DNA of 64,000 nt from Mycobacterium nebraskense (GTDB lineage Bacteria; Actinomycetota; Actinomycetes; Mycobacteriales; Mycobacteriaceae): NCBI RefSeq assembly GCF_002102255.1, contig NZ_LQPH01000150.1, forward strand, positions 55,957 to 119,956, read 5' to 3'. Shown in pieces: positions 25,364-34,720 of the stretch; the stretch's first letter is position 1; each line of letters opens with the position of its first letter. Below the pieces are notes generated by a model. The model was given only the letters and a program-made list of their open reading frames with translations, ran no database searches and was not told the DNA's origin. The position numbers and the translations under genes are program-made.

Positions 25364-25813
25364 GTGACAGTTTTCCGTCGCAACCCGGGGGCCGCCCCGG
25401 CCGCCGTACGCGGCGCCGGGCTCCTCGTGATGGTGCAGGGGGTGGCCGCGCTGGTCATGGCGGCGGTGCTGGTGGTGCGGGGCATCGCCGGGGCCGACCA
25501 GCGCGTGGTCAACGGCCTGGGCACGGCGGTCTTTTTCGTCCTGGTCGGGGCGGTGGTGCTGGCCGCCGGACGCGCGCTCACGCTCGGCAAGCGCTGGGGG
25601 CGCGGACCGGCCGTGATCACCCAGCTGCTGTTACTGCCGGTGGCGTGGTACCTGACGGTCGACTCGCACCGGCCCGGCTTCGGGATTCCCGCGGCCGTTG
25701 TGGCGCTGGCCGTGGTGGGGTTGCTCTTCAGCCCCGCGGGCGTGCGTTGGGCCGCCGGCGGCGATCAGCGCGACTCCGCCAGCTCGGCCAACCGGGGCCC
25801 GGACAGTCGATAG
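25364..25813 (+). CDS. Small integral membrane protein (Rv3217c-like)
   Basis: 149-residue protein with four hydrophobic segments (approximately residues 15-38, 45-66, 78-95 and 103-125) and no catalytic motif. GTG at 25364 (MTVFRRNPG) is chosen because TACGCT sits 7 nt before it; a GTG at 25346 would add six residues and lies before that promoter's expected transcript. The 3' end overlaps the convergent acetyltransferase by 49 bases. Function unknown. Confidence 0.8.
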   Translation: MTVFRRNPGAAPAAVRGAGLLVMVQGVAALVMAAVLVVRGIAGADQRVVNGLGTAVFFVLVGAVVLAAGRALTLGKRWGRGPAVITQLLLLPVAWYLTVDSHRPGFGIPAAVVALAVVGLLFSPAGVRWAAGGDQRDSASSANRGPDSR

Positions 25814-26241
25814 GTGGTCCACTCGCGCTGCGGTTCGCCGCCGACGCCGTCGTACAGCGTGATGGCATCGGCGTTCCAGTTCAGCACGGCCCAGGACAAT
25901 CGCGTGTAGCCCTTGTCGAGGCATTCGGCCGCCAGCGCCGCCAGCAGTGCGCGGGCCAGGCCGCGGCGGCGAAATCCCGTCCGCACGAACAGGTCTTCGA
26001 GGTAGATGCCCGCCACGCCGTCCCACGTGGAGAAGTTGAGGAACCACAACGCCATCGCGGCGATCTCGCCGTCGACTTCCGCGACGTGTCCGTACACGGT
26101 CGGGGTGGCACCGAAAAGCGCTGCGGCAATTTGCTTTTCGATGACCGTACATTGATCTGCGGCGTGTTCGTATTCGGCCAGTGCGTGAATCATTGCGGTG
26201 ATCGCGGCGGTGTCCTCGGGCGCGGCGCGGCGAATGGTCAT
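25765..26241 (-). CDS. GNAT-family N-acetyltransferase (Rv3216-like)
   Basis: 158-residue GNAT enzyme. The acetyl-CoA loop is VRTGFRRRGLARALLAALA (near residue 96) and the family core is GHVAEVDGEIAAMALWFLNFSTW. It resembles the diamine/thialysine N-acetyltransferase branch (SSAT-like: IYLEDLFV). Start ATG lies in overlap with the end of entC (26238), so it belongs to the gpm2-entC-GNAT transcript. The substrate is likely a small polyamine-like amine, by family only. Confidence 0.85.
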   Translation of the reverse strand: MTIRRAAPEDTAAITAMIHALAEYEHAADQCTVIEKQIAAALFGATPTVYGHVAEVDGEIAAMALWFLNFSTWDGVAGIYLEDLFVRTGFRRRGLARALLAALAAECLDKGYTRLSWAVLNWNADAITLYDGVGGEPQREWTTYRLSGPRLAELAESR

Positions 26242-27335
26242 TGCTCGACATCCAGCGCGTTGAGGATCGTGGCGAATTTCGTTGTGGTTTCCGCGACTTC
26301 CTCATCGGGGTCGGATTCGGCGACGATACCGCCACCGGAGCGGGCGAGCGCGGTGCGGCGGTCAGCCGACAGCTGCGCACAGCGGATGGACACCACCCAG
26401 TGGCCGTCGCCGCGCGCGTCGCACCAACCCACCGCCCCCGCGTAGAACCCACGGTCGCCTTCCAGCTCGGCGATGAGCTCGATCGCGGCCTTGGTCGGCA
26501 CCCCCCCGACCGCCGGGGTGGGATGCAGCGCCAGCGCTAAATCGATTGCGGTGGTTGATGTATCGCGCAGGTGGCCGCTGATCGGTGTGCACAGATGCCA
26601 CACCGCCGCGGTGCGGCTCAACTCGGGCTCGGCGGCGATCGTCAGCTCGTCGCACAGCGGCTCCAGGGCGGCCCGGATGGTCTCGATGACCAACTGATGC
26701 TCGTGCCGGTCCTTGGCCGATCCGGCCAGCCCGGCGCCGCTGGCGGCGTCGGCTTCCGGGTCGGCGGCGCGGGGCGCCGAACCGGCGAACGGCCGGCAGG
26801 TGACCCGGTCCCCGGTGCGCGCCACCAGAAGTTCGGGGCTGGCGCCCACCAGCGCCACGCCGGCGTAGTCGTCGCCGGCGCCGGTCAGGTCGACGAGATA
26901 GCCGTATGTGGCCGGGTCCGCGGCGATGAGCCGGCGCAGGATGATGCGTCCGTCCAGGGGGGCGTCGGCGACGAGCCGCAGCGCGCGGGACAGCACCACC
27001 TTGCTCAGCAGGCTGTCGGGAGCGGTCAGCTGATCGAGGGCCCGGCTGATCCGGCGGCGGTAGTCGGCCGGCGGCGGGTCGGCGGCGGCGATACGCACCG
27101 GCGGCAGCGGGCCGGTGGGCCAGTCCGGTGGCCCGTCGGTGCGGCGCACCGCGTCGGGCGCGAGCAGCGCCGGGGGCCGGTCCACGTCAAATGGCAACGC
27201 GCCCAACACTATCGGGGCCGAACCCGAACGCAGCGCGTCCTGCGCCGCTGCCACGTCGCGGTAGCGCTCCCGCACCCCGTCGGCGACCAGGGTTTGCTTC
27301 GGTCCGCACAGCGCGAACGGCGGTTCGGTGTTCAC
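26238..27335 (-). CDS. entC: Isochorismate synthase (Rv3215-like)
   Basis: 365-residue chorismate-utilising enzyme converting chorismate to isochorismate, a precursor of menaquinone or salicylate-type compounds. Motifs include LLSKVVLSRALRL, the family SPELLVARTGDRVTCRPFAGSAPR, a KDRHEHQLVIETI stretch and the C-terminal GAVGWCDARGDGHWVVSIRCA. Mycobactin salicylate is made by MbtI, so EntC is more likely in menaquinone supply. The GTG start overlaps the gpm2 stop as GTGA, so it is translationally coupled. Confidence 0.9.
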   Translation of the reverse strand: MNTEPPFALCGPKQTLVADGVRERYRDVAAAQDALRSGSAPIVLGALPFDVDRPPALLAPDAVRRTDGPPDWPTGPLPPVRIAAADPPPADYRRRISRALDQLTAPDSLLSKVVLSRALRLVADAPLDGRIILRRLIAADPATYGYLVDLTGAGDDYAGVALVGASPELLVARTGDRVTCRPFAGSAPRAADPEADAASGAGLAGSAKDRHEHQLVIETIRAALEPLCDELTIAAEPELSRTAAVWHLCTPISGHLRDTSTTAIDLALALHPTPAVGGVPTKAAIELIAELEGDRGFYAGAVGWCDARGDGHWVVSIRCAQLSADRRTALARSGGGIVAESDPDEEVAETTTKFATILNALDVEQ

Positions 27336-27943
27336 CCGGGTTTGATCGCCTGGGGCTGGCTGGTCAATCCGAGCGCAGCGAGCTGCCGCACGCCATGTTC
27401 GAAACCGCACACGGCAACGGAGCCGGCCAGCATCCAGAAGCGGCTGCCCTCGACCAGGGGCAGCTCCACCCAGCGCGTGATGACCGACCGGGAAAAGTGG
27501 CTGTGCCCCACGAACACCACGTCGCGCGAGCTCATCTGCTCCAGCGCGAATGCGACGGCTCGATCGGCACGGTCGCTGACCTGCTCCACGCTCTCGCCGC
27601 CGGGGCATCCGTGCGTCCACACCAGCCAATCGGGGACCAATTCCTGGATCTGCGGGGTCGTCAACCCCTCGTAGGAACCGTAATCCCACTCGGCGAGCAG
27701 GGGAGAGACCTCGTCGACGGCGAGCCCGGCCAGCTTGGCCGTGGTCAGGGCGCGTATGCGCGGGCTGCTGATCACCAACGGGTCGGCGAGGTTCAGCTCA
27801 CGCAGAACGCGGCCCGCGAGCTCGGCCTGAACACGGCCGGTGTCGGTGAGCTCGAGGTCGGTTCGGCCCGTGTGCTGGCCGGATTTCGACCACTCGGTCT
27901 CGCCGTGACGGAGTAGGACCAGGCGATGGTTGTGCAAGCCCAT
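27332..27943 (-). CDS. gpm2: Histidine phosphatase-family acid phosphatase (Gpm2; Rv3214-like)
   Basis: 203-residue branch of the phosphoglycerate-mutase superfamily. The RHG motif (VLLRHGETEWSKSGQHTGRTD) is near residue 12, the second His in VFVGHSHFSRSVI near 155. The M. tuberculosis protein Rv3214 acts as a phosphatase rather than a mutase. The ATG at 27943 (MGLHNHRLV) matches the 203-residue family length; a longer frame upstream is spurious. It heads the gpm2-entC-GNAT operon and is divergent from the ParA gene. Confidence 0.92.
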   Translation of the reverse strand: MGLHNHRLVLLRHGETEWSKSGQHTGRTDLELTDTGRVQAELAGRVLRELNLADPLVISSPRIRALTTAKLAGLAVDEVSPLLAEWDYGSYEGLTTPQIQELVPDWLVWTHGCPGGESVEQVSDRADRAVAFALEQMSSRDVVFVGHSHFSRSVITRWVELPLVEGSRFWMLAGSVAVCGFEHGVRQLAALGLTSQPQAIKPG

Positions 27944-28072
27944 ATCGACCGATTCTGCCGGATGGACATGCCAGCGCCCGCTGGAGTCACTGCCCGCAGC
28001 GCGCGGCGAGCGAACGTGCCAGGATGGGCACTGTTGACCCATGGCGACGACGCAGAGGGGAGAGCCGCGCCT

Positions 28073-28873
28073 ATGGCTAAGACCCGGGTATTGGCGGTGG
28101 CCAACCAGAAGGGCGGCGTCGCCAAGACGACGACGGTCGCGTCGCTGGGCGCGGCGATGGTGGACGAGGGTCAACGGGTGCTGCTGGTCGACCTCGATCC
28201 GCAGGGCTGCTTGACCTTCTCGCTCGGCCAGGATCCCGACAAACTCCCGGTGTCGGTGCACGAGGTGCTGCTCGGTGACGTCGAGCCCAACGCCGCGTTG
28301 GTCTCGACGATGGAGGGAATGACCCTGCTGCCGGCCAACATCGACCTGGCGGGAGCCGAGGCGATGCTGCTGATGCGCGCCGGCCGCGAATACGCGCTCA
28401 AACGCGCGCTGGCCAAGCTCTCCGACGATTTCGACGTGGTCATCATCGACTGCCCGCCGTCGCTGGGCGTGCTCACCCTCAACGGGCTGACCGCCGCCGA
28501 CGAGGTGATCGTGCCGCTGCAGTGCGAGACACTCGCGCACCGCGGTGTCGGCCAGTTCCTGCGCACGGTCGCCGATGTCCAGCAGATCACCAACCCGGAC
28601 CTGCGGCTGCTGGGCGCCTTGCCGACGCTGTACGACTCGCGGACCACCCACACCCGCGACGTGTTGCTGGACGTCGCCGACCGCTACAACATGCCGGTGC
28701 TGGCCCCGCCGATCCCGCGCACCGTCCGTTTCGCCGAGGCCAGCGCCTCGGGCTCGTCCGTGATGGCGGGGCGCAAGAACAAGGGCGCGTTGGCCTACGG
28801 CGAGCTGGCGAAGGCGTTGCTCAAGCATTGGAAGACCGGCAAGCCGCTGCCGACGTTCGCCGTCGAGGTCTAG
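28073..28873 (+). CDS. ParA/Soj-like ATPase (Rv3213c-like)
   Basis: 266-residue deviant-Walker ATPase. N-terminal AVANQKGGVAKTTTVASLG (Walker A with the signature Lys), LLVDLDPQGCLTF (A') and VVIIDCPPSLGVLTLNG (Walker B). The length and start equal the M. tuberculosis protein. It is not next to a parB or origin, so it is an orphan ParA, possibly positioning a protein or complex rather than DNA. Ribosome-binding site GAGGGGAGAG lies before the ATG. Divergent from gpm2. Confidence 0.9.
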   Translation: MAKTRVLAVANQKGGVAKTTTVASLGAAMVDEGQRVLLVDLDPQGCLTFSLGQDPDKLPVSVHEVLLGDVEPNAALVSTMEGMTLLPANIDLAGAEAMLLMRAGREYALKRALAKLSDDFDVVIIDCPPSLGVLTLNGLTAADEVIVPLQCETLAHRGVGQFLRTVADVQQITNPDLRLLGALPTLYDSRTTHTRDVLLDVADRYNMPVLAPPIPRTVRFAEASASGSSVMAGRKNKGALAYGELAKALLKHWKTGKPLPTFAVEV

Positions 28874-28958
28874 CGGTTCGAGTGTGCGGTCACGGCATTG
28901 AGTGTGCCGTGGCGGTGCGGCCAGTCGGCGTGTCGCCGCCCTGAGCGCCCACGCGACG

Positions 28959-30179
28959 TCAGCCCAGGCCCACGACGGTGTCGCCGCGCTGCTCGAACAC
29001 CCGGGATCCCGCGACGGCCGGGACCACCGCCCGTCCGGGCGTGCCCGGCGCCCGGTTCACCGGGATGTAGCGCTCGTTGGCGCCGCTGACCGGGTCGTAG
29101 ACCCCGATCGCGCCGCTGACCGGGACCAGGAGGCGGCCCGCCATCATGGCGCCCGGCCCCAACGGGGCGGTCGTGTCGCCGGCGGCGATGGTGTAGCGCA
29201 GCGTCAGGTTGGGCGTCTCGAAAACCATGACGGAATCGCCGGTCCACCAGGTGATCAGGCTGCCCGCGTGCGAAACCGCCCCAGGGGTCGACGGCGGTTT
29301 GGGCAGCAGGACGCTCGACACCGCGGTGCCGGTCTCATCGACCACCTCGACCCGGGGCCGCGGTGACGGCAGGTACACCGCGGTGTTGCTCTCCCAGACG
29401 GCCAGCACCCGGGCACCCGAGTCCGCCGTGATCCCGGGTTCGGACACGATGCGTTGCTGTGGTTCGTCGTCATCCTTGCCCGGCCGCAGCAGCACGAGCC
29501 GCAGGTCAGCCTGGTTCGCGCAGGCCTCGAGCACCGATACCGCCGACGAGCTGGCCGCCGCCGAGACCAGCTTGCAGCCGGAGTGCAGCCCGCGAGCCGA
29601 GGGCTTCACCCGGGCGTCGGTCTCGCCGTAGGCCACCATCCGGACCATGTCCGAGCGCCAGAGTTCCAGCCGGGTGTCGCCGGCCGACAACACCGTGGTG
29701 CCGTCGGAGGACAGCTGCACGTGCGGGTCGGCGTAGCCGCTGCGGGCGGGCCCGCGGCTACCCGTGGACCCGTCGAGCGTGCTCGCCTGCCCGCACCCGC
29801 GGTCGTCCCGGTATACGGCGACGGCGTAGTGGTAGATCCAGGAGACCCCGCACAGGTCGCTACCGCGTTCGTAGCTCCAGCGGGACTGCCCCGAGCCGGG
29901 GTCGCGTCCGTCGACTCGGCGGCCGTCGCCGGTGACGACCGTCCCGCCGACCGCCACGGGTGCGGTGGTGGCCGGACTGGCCGCGGTCCACAGCTCCTTG
30001 AGCGTGGCCGGTACCTGTCGGGCCGGGGTCGGGTTGGGCGCCGGAACGGCGGCCGGCCGGCTGATGGTGGCGCGGGCGTCGCTGGTCCACCAGATCAGTG
30101 AGGCGACTGCGCCGACCACGACCGCGATCGCCAGGGCGGCCAAGAGGTCGCCCTTGGTCCGGCGTTCGGGTCTGACCAT
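28959..30179 (-). CDS. Membrane-anchored beta-propeller-like protein (Rv3212-like)
   Basis: 406-residue protein with a short cytoplasmic N-terminus (RPERRTKGD), one transmembrane helix (LLAALAIAVVVGAVASLIWW, about residues 11-30) and a large outside domain with repeated strands (GQSRWSYERG, GSTGSRGPA, VWESNTAVYLPS, YDPVSGANERYIP), like PQQ/WD-type propellers. Cys pairs are present in LCGVSW/RGCGQ and GCKLV/EACAN. It follows rhlE by 15 bases on the same strand. The function is unknown; a cell-envelope sensing or scaffold role is inference. Confidence 0.85.
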   Translation of the reverse strand: MVRPERRTKGDLLAALAIAVVVGAVASLIWWTSDARATISRPAAVPAPNPTPARQVPATLKELWTAASPATTAPVAVGGTVVTGDGRRVDGRDPGSGQSRWSYERGSDLCGVSWIYHYAVAVYRDDRGCGQASTLDGSTGSRGPARSGYADPHVQLSSDGTTVLSAGDTRLELWRSDMVRMVAYGETDARVKPSARGLHSGCKLVSAAASSSAVSVLEACANQADLRLVLLRPGKDDDEPQQRIVSEPGITADSGARVLAVWESNTAVYLPSPRPRVEVVDETGTAVSSVLLPKPPSTPGAVSHAGSLITWWTGDSVMVFETPNLTLRYTIAAGDTTAPLGPGAMMAGRLLVPVSGAIGVYDPVSGANERYIPVNRAPGTPGRAVVPAVAGSRVFEQRGDTVVGLG

Positions 30180-30194
30180 CCGTGGGCGCGCGGC

Positions 30195-31691
30195 TCAGTC
30201 GGCGTGCGCGCCGGCTTCGGCGGGCTTGCGGCGCCGACGGCGGCGCGGGCTCGTTCCGGTGTTACCGGTCGCCTCGGCGGCGGATTCACCTTTGGTGGCG
30301 CCGGTCGCGGCATTCCCGCCGGGGTGTCCGGTGGCGGGTTGGCCGCCGCGGGTGCGCCGCCGCGGCGCACCGGAGCGAGCACGCTCGGACCGTTCCGCCT
30401 TCTGGCCGTCACGCTCGGTCTTGGGGCGCTGGCCCTGTGGCTTCTTGGGCGTGCCGATGGTGCCGCTCGCCTCGGCGGGGATGCCCAGCTCTTCGTAGAG
30501 GTGCGGCGAGTTCGAGTACGTCTCGGCCGGGTCGGGGGTGTTCAGGCCCAGCGCCTTGTCGATCATGGTCCAGCGGGGCAGCTCGTCCCAGTCGACCAGG
30601 GTGACCGCGATACCGGTCTTACCGGCGCGACCGGTGCGGCCGATCCGGTGTACGTAGGCCTGTTCGTCCTCAGGGATCTGGTAGTTGATGACGTGGGTGA
30701 TGTCGTCGATGTCGATGCCGCGGGCGGCGACGTCGGTGGCCACCAGCACGTCGATGTCGCCGTTGCGGAACGCCTTGAGCGCCTTCTCCCGGGCGATCTG
30801 ACCCAGATCGCCGTGGACGGCGCCGACCTTGAAGCCGCGCTCGGCGAGGTCGTCGGCGACCTTCTGCGCGGTGCGCTTGGTGCGGGTGAAGATCATCGTC
30901 GCGCCGCGGCCCTCGGCCTGCAGTATCCGGCTGACCATCTCGACCTTGTCCAACGCGTGGGCGCGATAGGCGAACTGCTCGGTGGTGTCGTGCGTGGCGG
31001 CCGAGTGCGGTGCCTCCGCCCGGATGTGGGTGGGCTGATTCATGAAGGTGCGGGCCAGCGTGATGATCGGGCCCGGCATGGTCGCCGAGAACAGCATGGA
31101 TTGCCGGTCTTCGGGGATTTGACGCAGGATGCGCTCGATGTCGGGCAGGAAGCCCAGGTCGAGCATCTCGTCGGCCTCGTCGAGCACCAGCATGGACAGC
31201 CCGCCCAGCTGCAGGTGGCCCTGCTGGGCCAGGTCGAGCAGCCGGCCGGGGGTGCCGACCACGACGTCGGCGCCGGCCTGCAGCGCCTCGATTTGTGGCT
31301 CGTAGGGCCGCCCGCCATAGATCGAGACGACGGACAGACGCCGGCCCTCGTCGGCGGTGAGGTACTTGGCCGCGGCGGCCAGGTCTTCGGTGACCTGCAT
31401 GCACAGCTCGCGGGTGGGCACCACGACCAGGGCGCGGGGGGCACCGGTGAGCGCCCGCACGCCGACTCCGGACGTGATGCGGTTCAGCAGCGGCACGCCG
31501 AAGGCGAGGGTCTTGCCCATGCCGGTGCGGGCCTGGCCGATCACATCGTCGCCGGCGAGCGCCAGCGGCATGGTCAGTTCTTGGATCGCGAACGGGCGTT
31601 CGATGCCCTTTTCCGTGAGGGCACGGACGATTTCGTCGCGAACGCCGAGGTTGGCAAAAGTCAATTCAGTTGTGCTGGTGAGTGTGCTCAT
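30195..31691 (-). CDS. rhlE: DEAD-box ATP-dependent RNA helicase RhlE (Rv3211-like)
   Basis: 498-residue DEAD-box helicase. Motifs in order: Q-motif ERPFAIQELTMPLA, I ARTGMGKT, Ia PTRELCMQ, II LDEADEMLDLGF, III FSATMP, V TDVAARGIDID, VI HRIGRTGRAG. A basic, low-complexity C-terminal tail (PRRRRRRKPAEAG) likely adds RNA affinity; RhlE is part of the mycobacterial RNA degradosome. ATG at 31691 (MSTLTSTTEL) is used. The 250-base gap upstream is a long leader and divergent promoter region. Confidence 0.93.
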   Translation of the reverse strand: MSTLTSTTELTFANLGVRDEIVRALTEKGIERPFAIQELTMPLALAGDDVIGQARTGMGKTLAFGVPLLNRITSGVGVRALTGAPRALVVVPTRELCMQVTEDLAAAAKYLTADEGRRLSVVSIYGGRPYEPQIEALQAGADVVVGTPGRLLDLAQQGHLQLGGLSMLVLDEADEMLDLGFLPDIERILRQIPEDRQSMLFSATMPGPIITLARTFMNQPTHIRAEAPHSAATHDTTEQFAYRAHALDKVEMVSRILQAEGRGATMIFTRTKRTAQKVADDLAERGFKVGAVHGDLGQIAREKALKAFRNGDIDVLVATDVAARGIDIDDITHVINYQIPEDEQAYVHRIGRTGRAGKTGIAVTLVDWDELPRWTMIDKALGLNTPDPAETYSNSPHLYEELGIPAEASGTIGTPKKPQGQRPKTERDGQKAERSERARSGAPRRRTRGGQPATGHPGGNAATGATKGESAAEATGNTGTSPRRRRRRKPAEAGAHAD

Positions 31692-31931
31692 GCGTGGGTA
31701 GTAAGCCTTTCGGTGACGTATCGGTTTGTGTCGGTGTTTCTCTGTCGCGGTCAAGCGCGCACGAGTTCCGACTCCGAATACGTCGCCGAGTTGCCGGCCC
31801 CTGCTCAATCTGGGCGGGCCAGCTGTGCACGCACATTTCGCCGATAGCTGCTTGGAAAGCAATACAGCCGCTATCTACACCCATGATAGCTGGTCGACAG
31901 CTGGCCCCCATTTCGCGCCGCTTCCGCCGAC

Positions 31932-31937
31932 TACAGT
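31932..31937 (+). promoter_or_regulatory. -10 element for a leaderless transcript
   Basis: TACAGT lies 6 bases before the ATG at 31944, placing transcription initiation at or next to the start codon. This is the clearest of several TAnnnT elements placed 6-8 bases before start codons in this window. Confidence 0.5.
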
Positions 31938-31943
31938 GTTGCC

Positions 31944-32648
31944 ATGACCCGGCCCTCTTGGCAGCCCTCCGCCGACCAGGTGGACGATTCGCCCGCCCCT
32001 CGTCTGTCGGCCGACCACCCGGGCGTCAACGAGTTGTTCGCGGTCTTGGCGTATGGCGAGATCGCCGCGTTCTATCGGCTCACCGACGAGGCGCGGATGG
32101 CCCCTGACCTGCGCGGACGGATCTCGATGGCGAGCATGGCCGCCGCCGAGATGCAGCACTATGAGGTGCTGCGCGACGCCCTGGAACGACGGGGCGTCGA
32201 TGTGGTGCCGGCGATGTCGAAGTACGTCTCGGCGCTGGAGAATTACCACCGACTGACGATGCCCAGCACGTGGCTGGAGGCCCTGGTGAAGACCTATGTC
32301 GGCGACGCCCTGGCTGCCGACTTGTACCTGGAGATCGCCGACGGGCTGCCCGACGAGATCGCCGGCGTGGTGCGGGCGGCGCTGTCGGAGACCGGGCACT
32401 CGCAGTTCGTCGTCGCCGAGGTGCGCGCCGCCGTGACCGCCAGCGGCAAGCAGCGCAGCCGGCTGGCGCTGTGGTCGCGTCGCCTGTTCGGCGAGGCGAT
32501 CACGCAGGCCCAGTACCTGCTGGCCGACCACGACGAGCTGGTCGACCTGGTGATGTCGGGCGCCGGCAGCCTGGGCCAGCTCAGCGCGTTCTTCGACCGG
32601 CTGCAGCACACGCACGACCGGCGGATGCGCGAACTGGGTCTGAGCTGA
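31944..32648 (+). CDS. Ferritin-like fold protein (MiaE-like; Rv3210c-like)
   Basis: 234-residue all-helical protein of the ferritin-like superfamily, similar to MiaE-type tRNA hydroxylases. Carboxylate and His metal ligands lie in YGEIAAFYRLTDEAR, MAAAEMQHYEVLRDAL, and TGHSQFVVAEVRAAV. Diiron hydroxylase activity is possible but no substrate is known. It shares a divergent promoter region with rhlE and is convergent with the MmpS-like gene. Confidence 0.82.
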   Translation: MTRPSWQPSADQVDDSPAPRLSADHPGVNELFAVLAYGEIAAFYRLTDEARMAPDLRGRISMASMAAAEMQHYEVLRDALERRGVDVVPAMSKYVSALENYHRLTMPSTWLEALVKTYVGDALAADLYLEIADGLPDEIAGVVRAALSETGHSQFVVAEVRAAVTASGKQRSRLALWSRRLFGEAITQAQYLLADHDELVDLVMSGAGSLGQLSAFFDRLQHTHDRRMRELGLS

Positions 32649-32651
32649 GGC

Positions 32652-33371
32652 TCAGCGCGCGCAGGTCGCCAGGCTCGAGTTGGTGGTCGACGCGGCCACC
32701 AGTTGACCGGCGGCGTTGACGATCGAGCAGTTGAGCCGGCCGTAGAAGCTGGTCGCGACCACCGACGGGTTCTGGATGCCGGGGTTCAGGATCACCGCCT
32801 TGGTCCACGGCAGCGACACGTTGAAGTCGGTCTGGGAGTGGCCCTGCCCGTCGGTGTAGACGATGTTCACCAGGTCCAGCAGCTGCTTGGTGCCGGTGAC
32901 GCTGTAGACGACGGTGCGCGGGTTCAGCGCGGCCGGCGGCGGGGGCGTCAGCGTCAGGGGCGGTGCGGCGGTGGGCGTTCCCGTCGGCGCCAGGCTGGGC
33001 GACGCGCTGGGCGTGGTCACGGTGGTGAACGTTTCGGGCGGCAATTGGGCCGTGCGCGAGGGGCTGGGCTGCGCGCTGGGCGGGACGGAACTCTTCGTGG
33101 TGGCGGGCGCGGACGTCACCGGCTGGGGGGCCGGTGCGACGACGGCCTTGGTCGACGCGCTGTCGCCGCTGTTGATGATGACGGCGGTCGCGATCGCGCC
33201 GACGGCCACCACGGCACCCAGGATCGCCGTGACCGGGCGCCAGCGAAGCTCGACCGGCCAGCCGGTCCAGCCGTAGTCGCCCTCGGGGTAGGAGTCGGCT
33301 CCGTAAAGCTCATCGGTCTCGTCGTCGGGGTAGTCCCGCACCTCGTCGAGATCGGCCAGTGTGGTACCCAT
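32652..33371 (-). CDS. MmpS-domain membrane protein, Thr/Pro-rich (Rv3209-like)
   Basis: 239-residue protein: acidic cytoplasmic N-terminus (about 50 residues), one transmembrane helix (PVTAILGAVVAVGAIATAVIIN), a Pro/Thr/Ser-rich linker (residues 80-150) and a C-terminal MmpS-like beta domain (VVYSVTGTKQLLDLVNIVYTDGQGHSQ ... NCSIVNAAGQLVA...CAR). MmpS proteins assist MmpL transporters in lipid or siderophore export; no mmpL is nearby. TAACTT lies 7 nt before the ATG on the minus strand. Confidence 0.85.
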   Translation of the reverse strand: MGTTLADLDEVRDYPDDETDELYGADSYPEGDYGWTGWPVELRWRPVTAILGAVVAVGAIATAVIINSGDSASTKAVVAPAPQPVTSAPATTKSSVPPSAQPSPSRTAQLPPETFTTVTTPSASPSLAPTGTPTAAPPLTLTPPPPAALNPRTVVYSVTGTKQLLDLVNIVYTDGQGHSQTDFNVSLPWTKAVILNPGIQNPSVVATSFYGRLNCSIVNAAGQLVAASTTNSSLATCAR

Positions 33372-33578
33372 GGTGCCGAAGTTAGCGATGTGAAAACACA
33401 GATCGGGCTTCGAACCCGGGTCTGAGATCAGCTGCAAGCTAATCGTTATCTGCTCGCGACCGAGGTTTCGCTCAGCGCGAACCGTGCGGTGGGGGGCTGT
33501 CGGGGATGCGGGCCCACGGCGTCCACTAGCCTGCAGCTGACAGGTCTGTCGACTTCGATACCAACGGAAGGGGTGACC

Positions 33579-33848
33579 GTGGAGGTCAAGATCGGTATTA
33601 CGGACAGTCCGCGCGAGCTGGTCCTCGCCAGTGCGCAGACGCCGGCCGAAGTCGAAGAGCTCGTCAGCGCCGCGCTGAGCGAGGGACCGGGCCTGCTGAG
33701 GCTGAACGACGAGCGGGGACGTCGCTTCCTCGTTCACACCAGCAAGATCGCCTACGTCGAGATCGGCCCCGCCGACGCACGCCGGGTCGGCTTCGGCATC
33801 GGCGCCGAAGTTGCCAAGCTCACCGGCAAGGGCGCTAAAGGCGAGTAA
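33579..33848 (+). CDS. DUF3107 protein TB9.4 (Rv3208A-like)
   Basis: 89-residue cytosolic protein. GTG at 33579 (MEVKIGITDSPRELVLAS) is picked because GGAAGGGG lies 6 bases before it; an in-frame GTG at 33573 overlaps that site. The compact fold (ADARRVGFGIGAEVAKLT at the end) is the DUF3107 family, known as T-cell antigen TB9.4 in M. tuberculosis. The function is unknown. It converges on the TetR gene with a 14-base overlap. Confidence 0.88.
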   Translation: MEVKIGITDSPRELVLASAQTPAEVEELVSAALSEGPGLLRLNDERGRRFLVHTSKIAYVEIGPADARRVGFGIGAEVAKLTGKGAKGE

Positions 33849-34521
33849 GCGGCACGTGTGACAGCCCGCCCCAGGCGAACTGGACGGTGCCCTCGACGGC
33901 GTCCGCCTTGGAGATCGGGCGGTCGGAGTCGAGCCAGTAGCGGGCGCAGTCGACGCTGATGCCGACCAATCCCACCGCGATCATCCGGGCGCGGTGCGGA
34001 TCGAGGCCCGAGTCCTCGCTGATCAACGCGAACACCGCGTCGATACACGATTCGGTGGCGACGCGCACTTGCGCGGCCACCTCGGGTTCGGTGACGTAGT
34101 CGTTCTCGAAGATCAGCCGGTAACCCTGGCTGTCGTGCTCGATGAAGTCGAAGAACGCCTGGACCGCCGCGTGCAACCGCCGGCGGTTGTCGGTCGTGGT
34201 CTGCAACGCCTGCTGCACGCCCGAGACGAGGTTCTCGACGTGCCGGGCAAGCACGGCCAGATAGAGCTCGAGTTTGCTCGAAAAGTGTTGATACAGAACC
34301 GGTTTGCTAACCCCGGCCCGGTCGGCGATCTCGTCCATACCCGCCGCGTGATACCCGCGATCGACAAAGACATCGCTGGCGACGCTGAGCAACTGACCCC
34401 GACGCTCATCCCGGGGTAACCGGTTGCCGCGCCGGCTCGAAGCCGCAATGCCGTCCCCGGGCCGACTGCGGTCGGCCGACTTGACGGCACGCCGCGCCGC
34501 CGGTTTGGCGAGTTCGCTCAT
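33835..34521 (-). CDS. TetR-family transcriptional regulator (Rv3208-like)
   Basis: 228-residue TetR repressor. A basic N-terminal extension of about 38 residues precedes the HTH (RRGQLLSVASDVFVDRGYHAAGMDEIADRAGVSKPVLYQHFSSKLELYLAVL). The ligand domain includes DGI-like DNRRRLHAAVQAFFDFIEHDSQGYRLIFENDYVTEP, which is typical of the KstR/AcrR-like actinobacterial branch. Divergent from the DUF3152 gene and convergent with TB9.4. Operator and ligand unknown. Confidence 0.88.
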   Translation of the reverse strand: MSELAKPAARRAVKSADRSRPGDGIAASSRRGNRLPRDERRGQLLSVASDVFVDRGYHAAGMDEIADRAGVSKPVLYQHFSSKLELYLAVLARHVENLVSGVQQALQTTTDNRRRLHAAVQAFFDFIEHDSQGYRLIFENDYVTEPEVAAQVRVATESCIDAVFALISEDSGLDPHRARMIAVGLVGISVDCARYWLDSDRPISKADAVEGTVQFAWGGLSHVPLTRL

Positions 34522-34720
34522 CGAGTCCTCATCTGATGTGTCGGCAACCGGCCGCCGGCACTACTGGGCCGGCCGCGCGCGGCTCGTTGCACAGACATTA
34601 CTACCCGCGTCGTTCTGGTAATCGTCGTCGCCGCCGTCGTCGCTGCCAGAATGTGGTGCCGGGCGGTGCATTCGGGCGCGCCAAGGACGGCTGCGCTGCC
34701 GACTATGTAATCCTGGGGAA

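Noticed and set aside
34600..34622. TTACTACCC...TTCTGGTAA as the TetR operator
   Set aside because: The half-sites match poorly (arms agree only at TTAC/GTAA), too weak to claim without a second copy.
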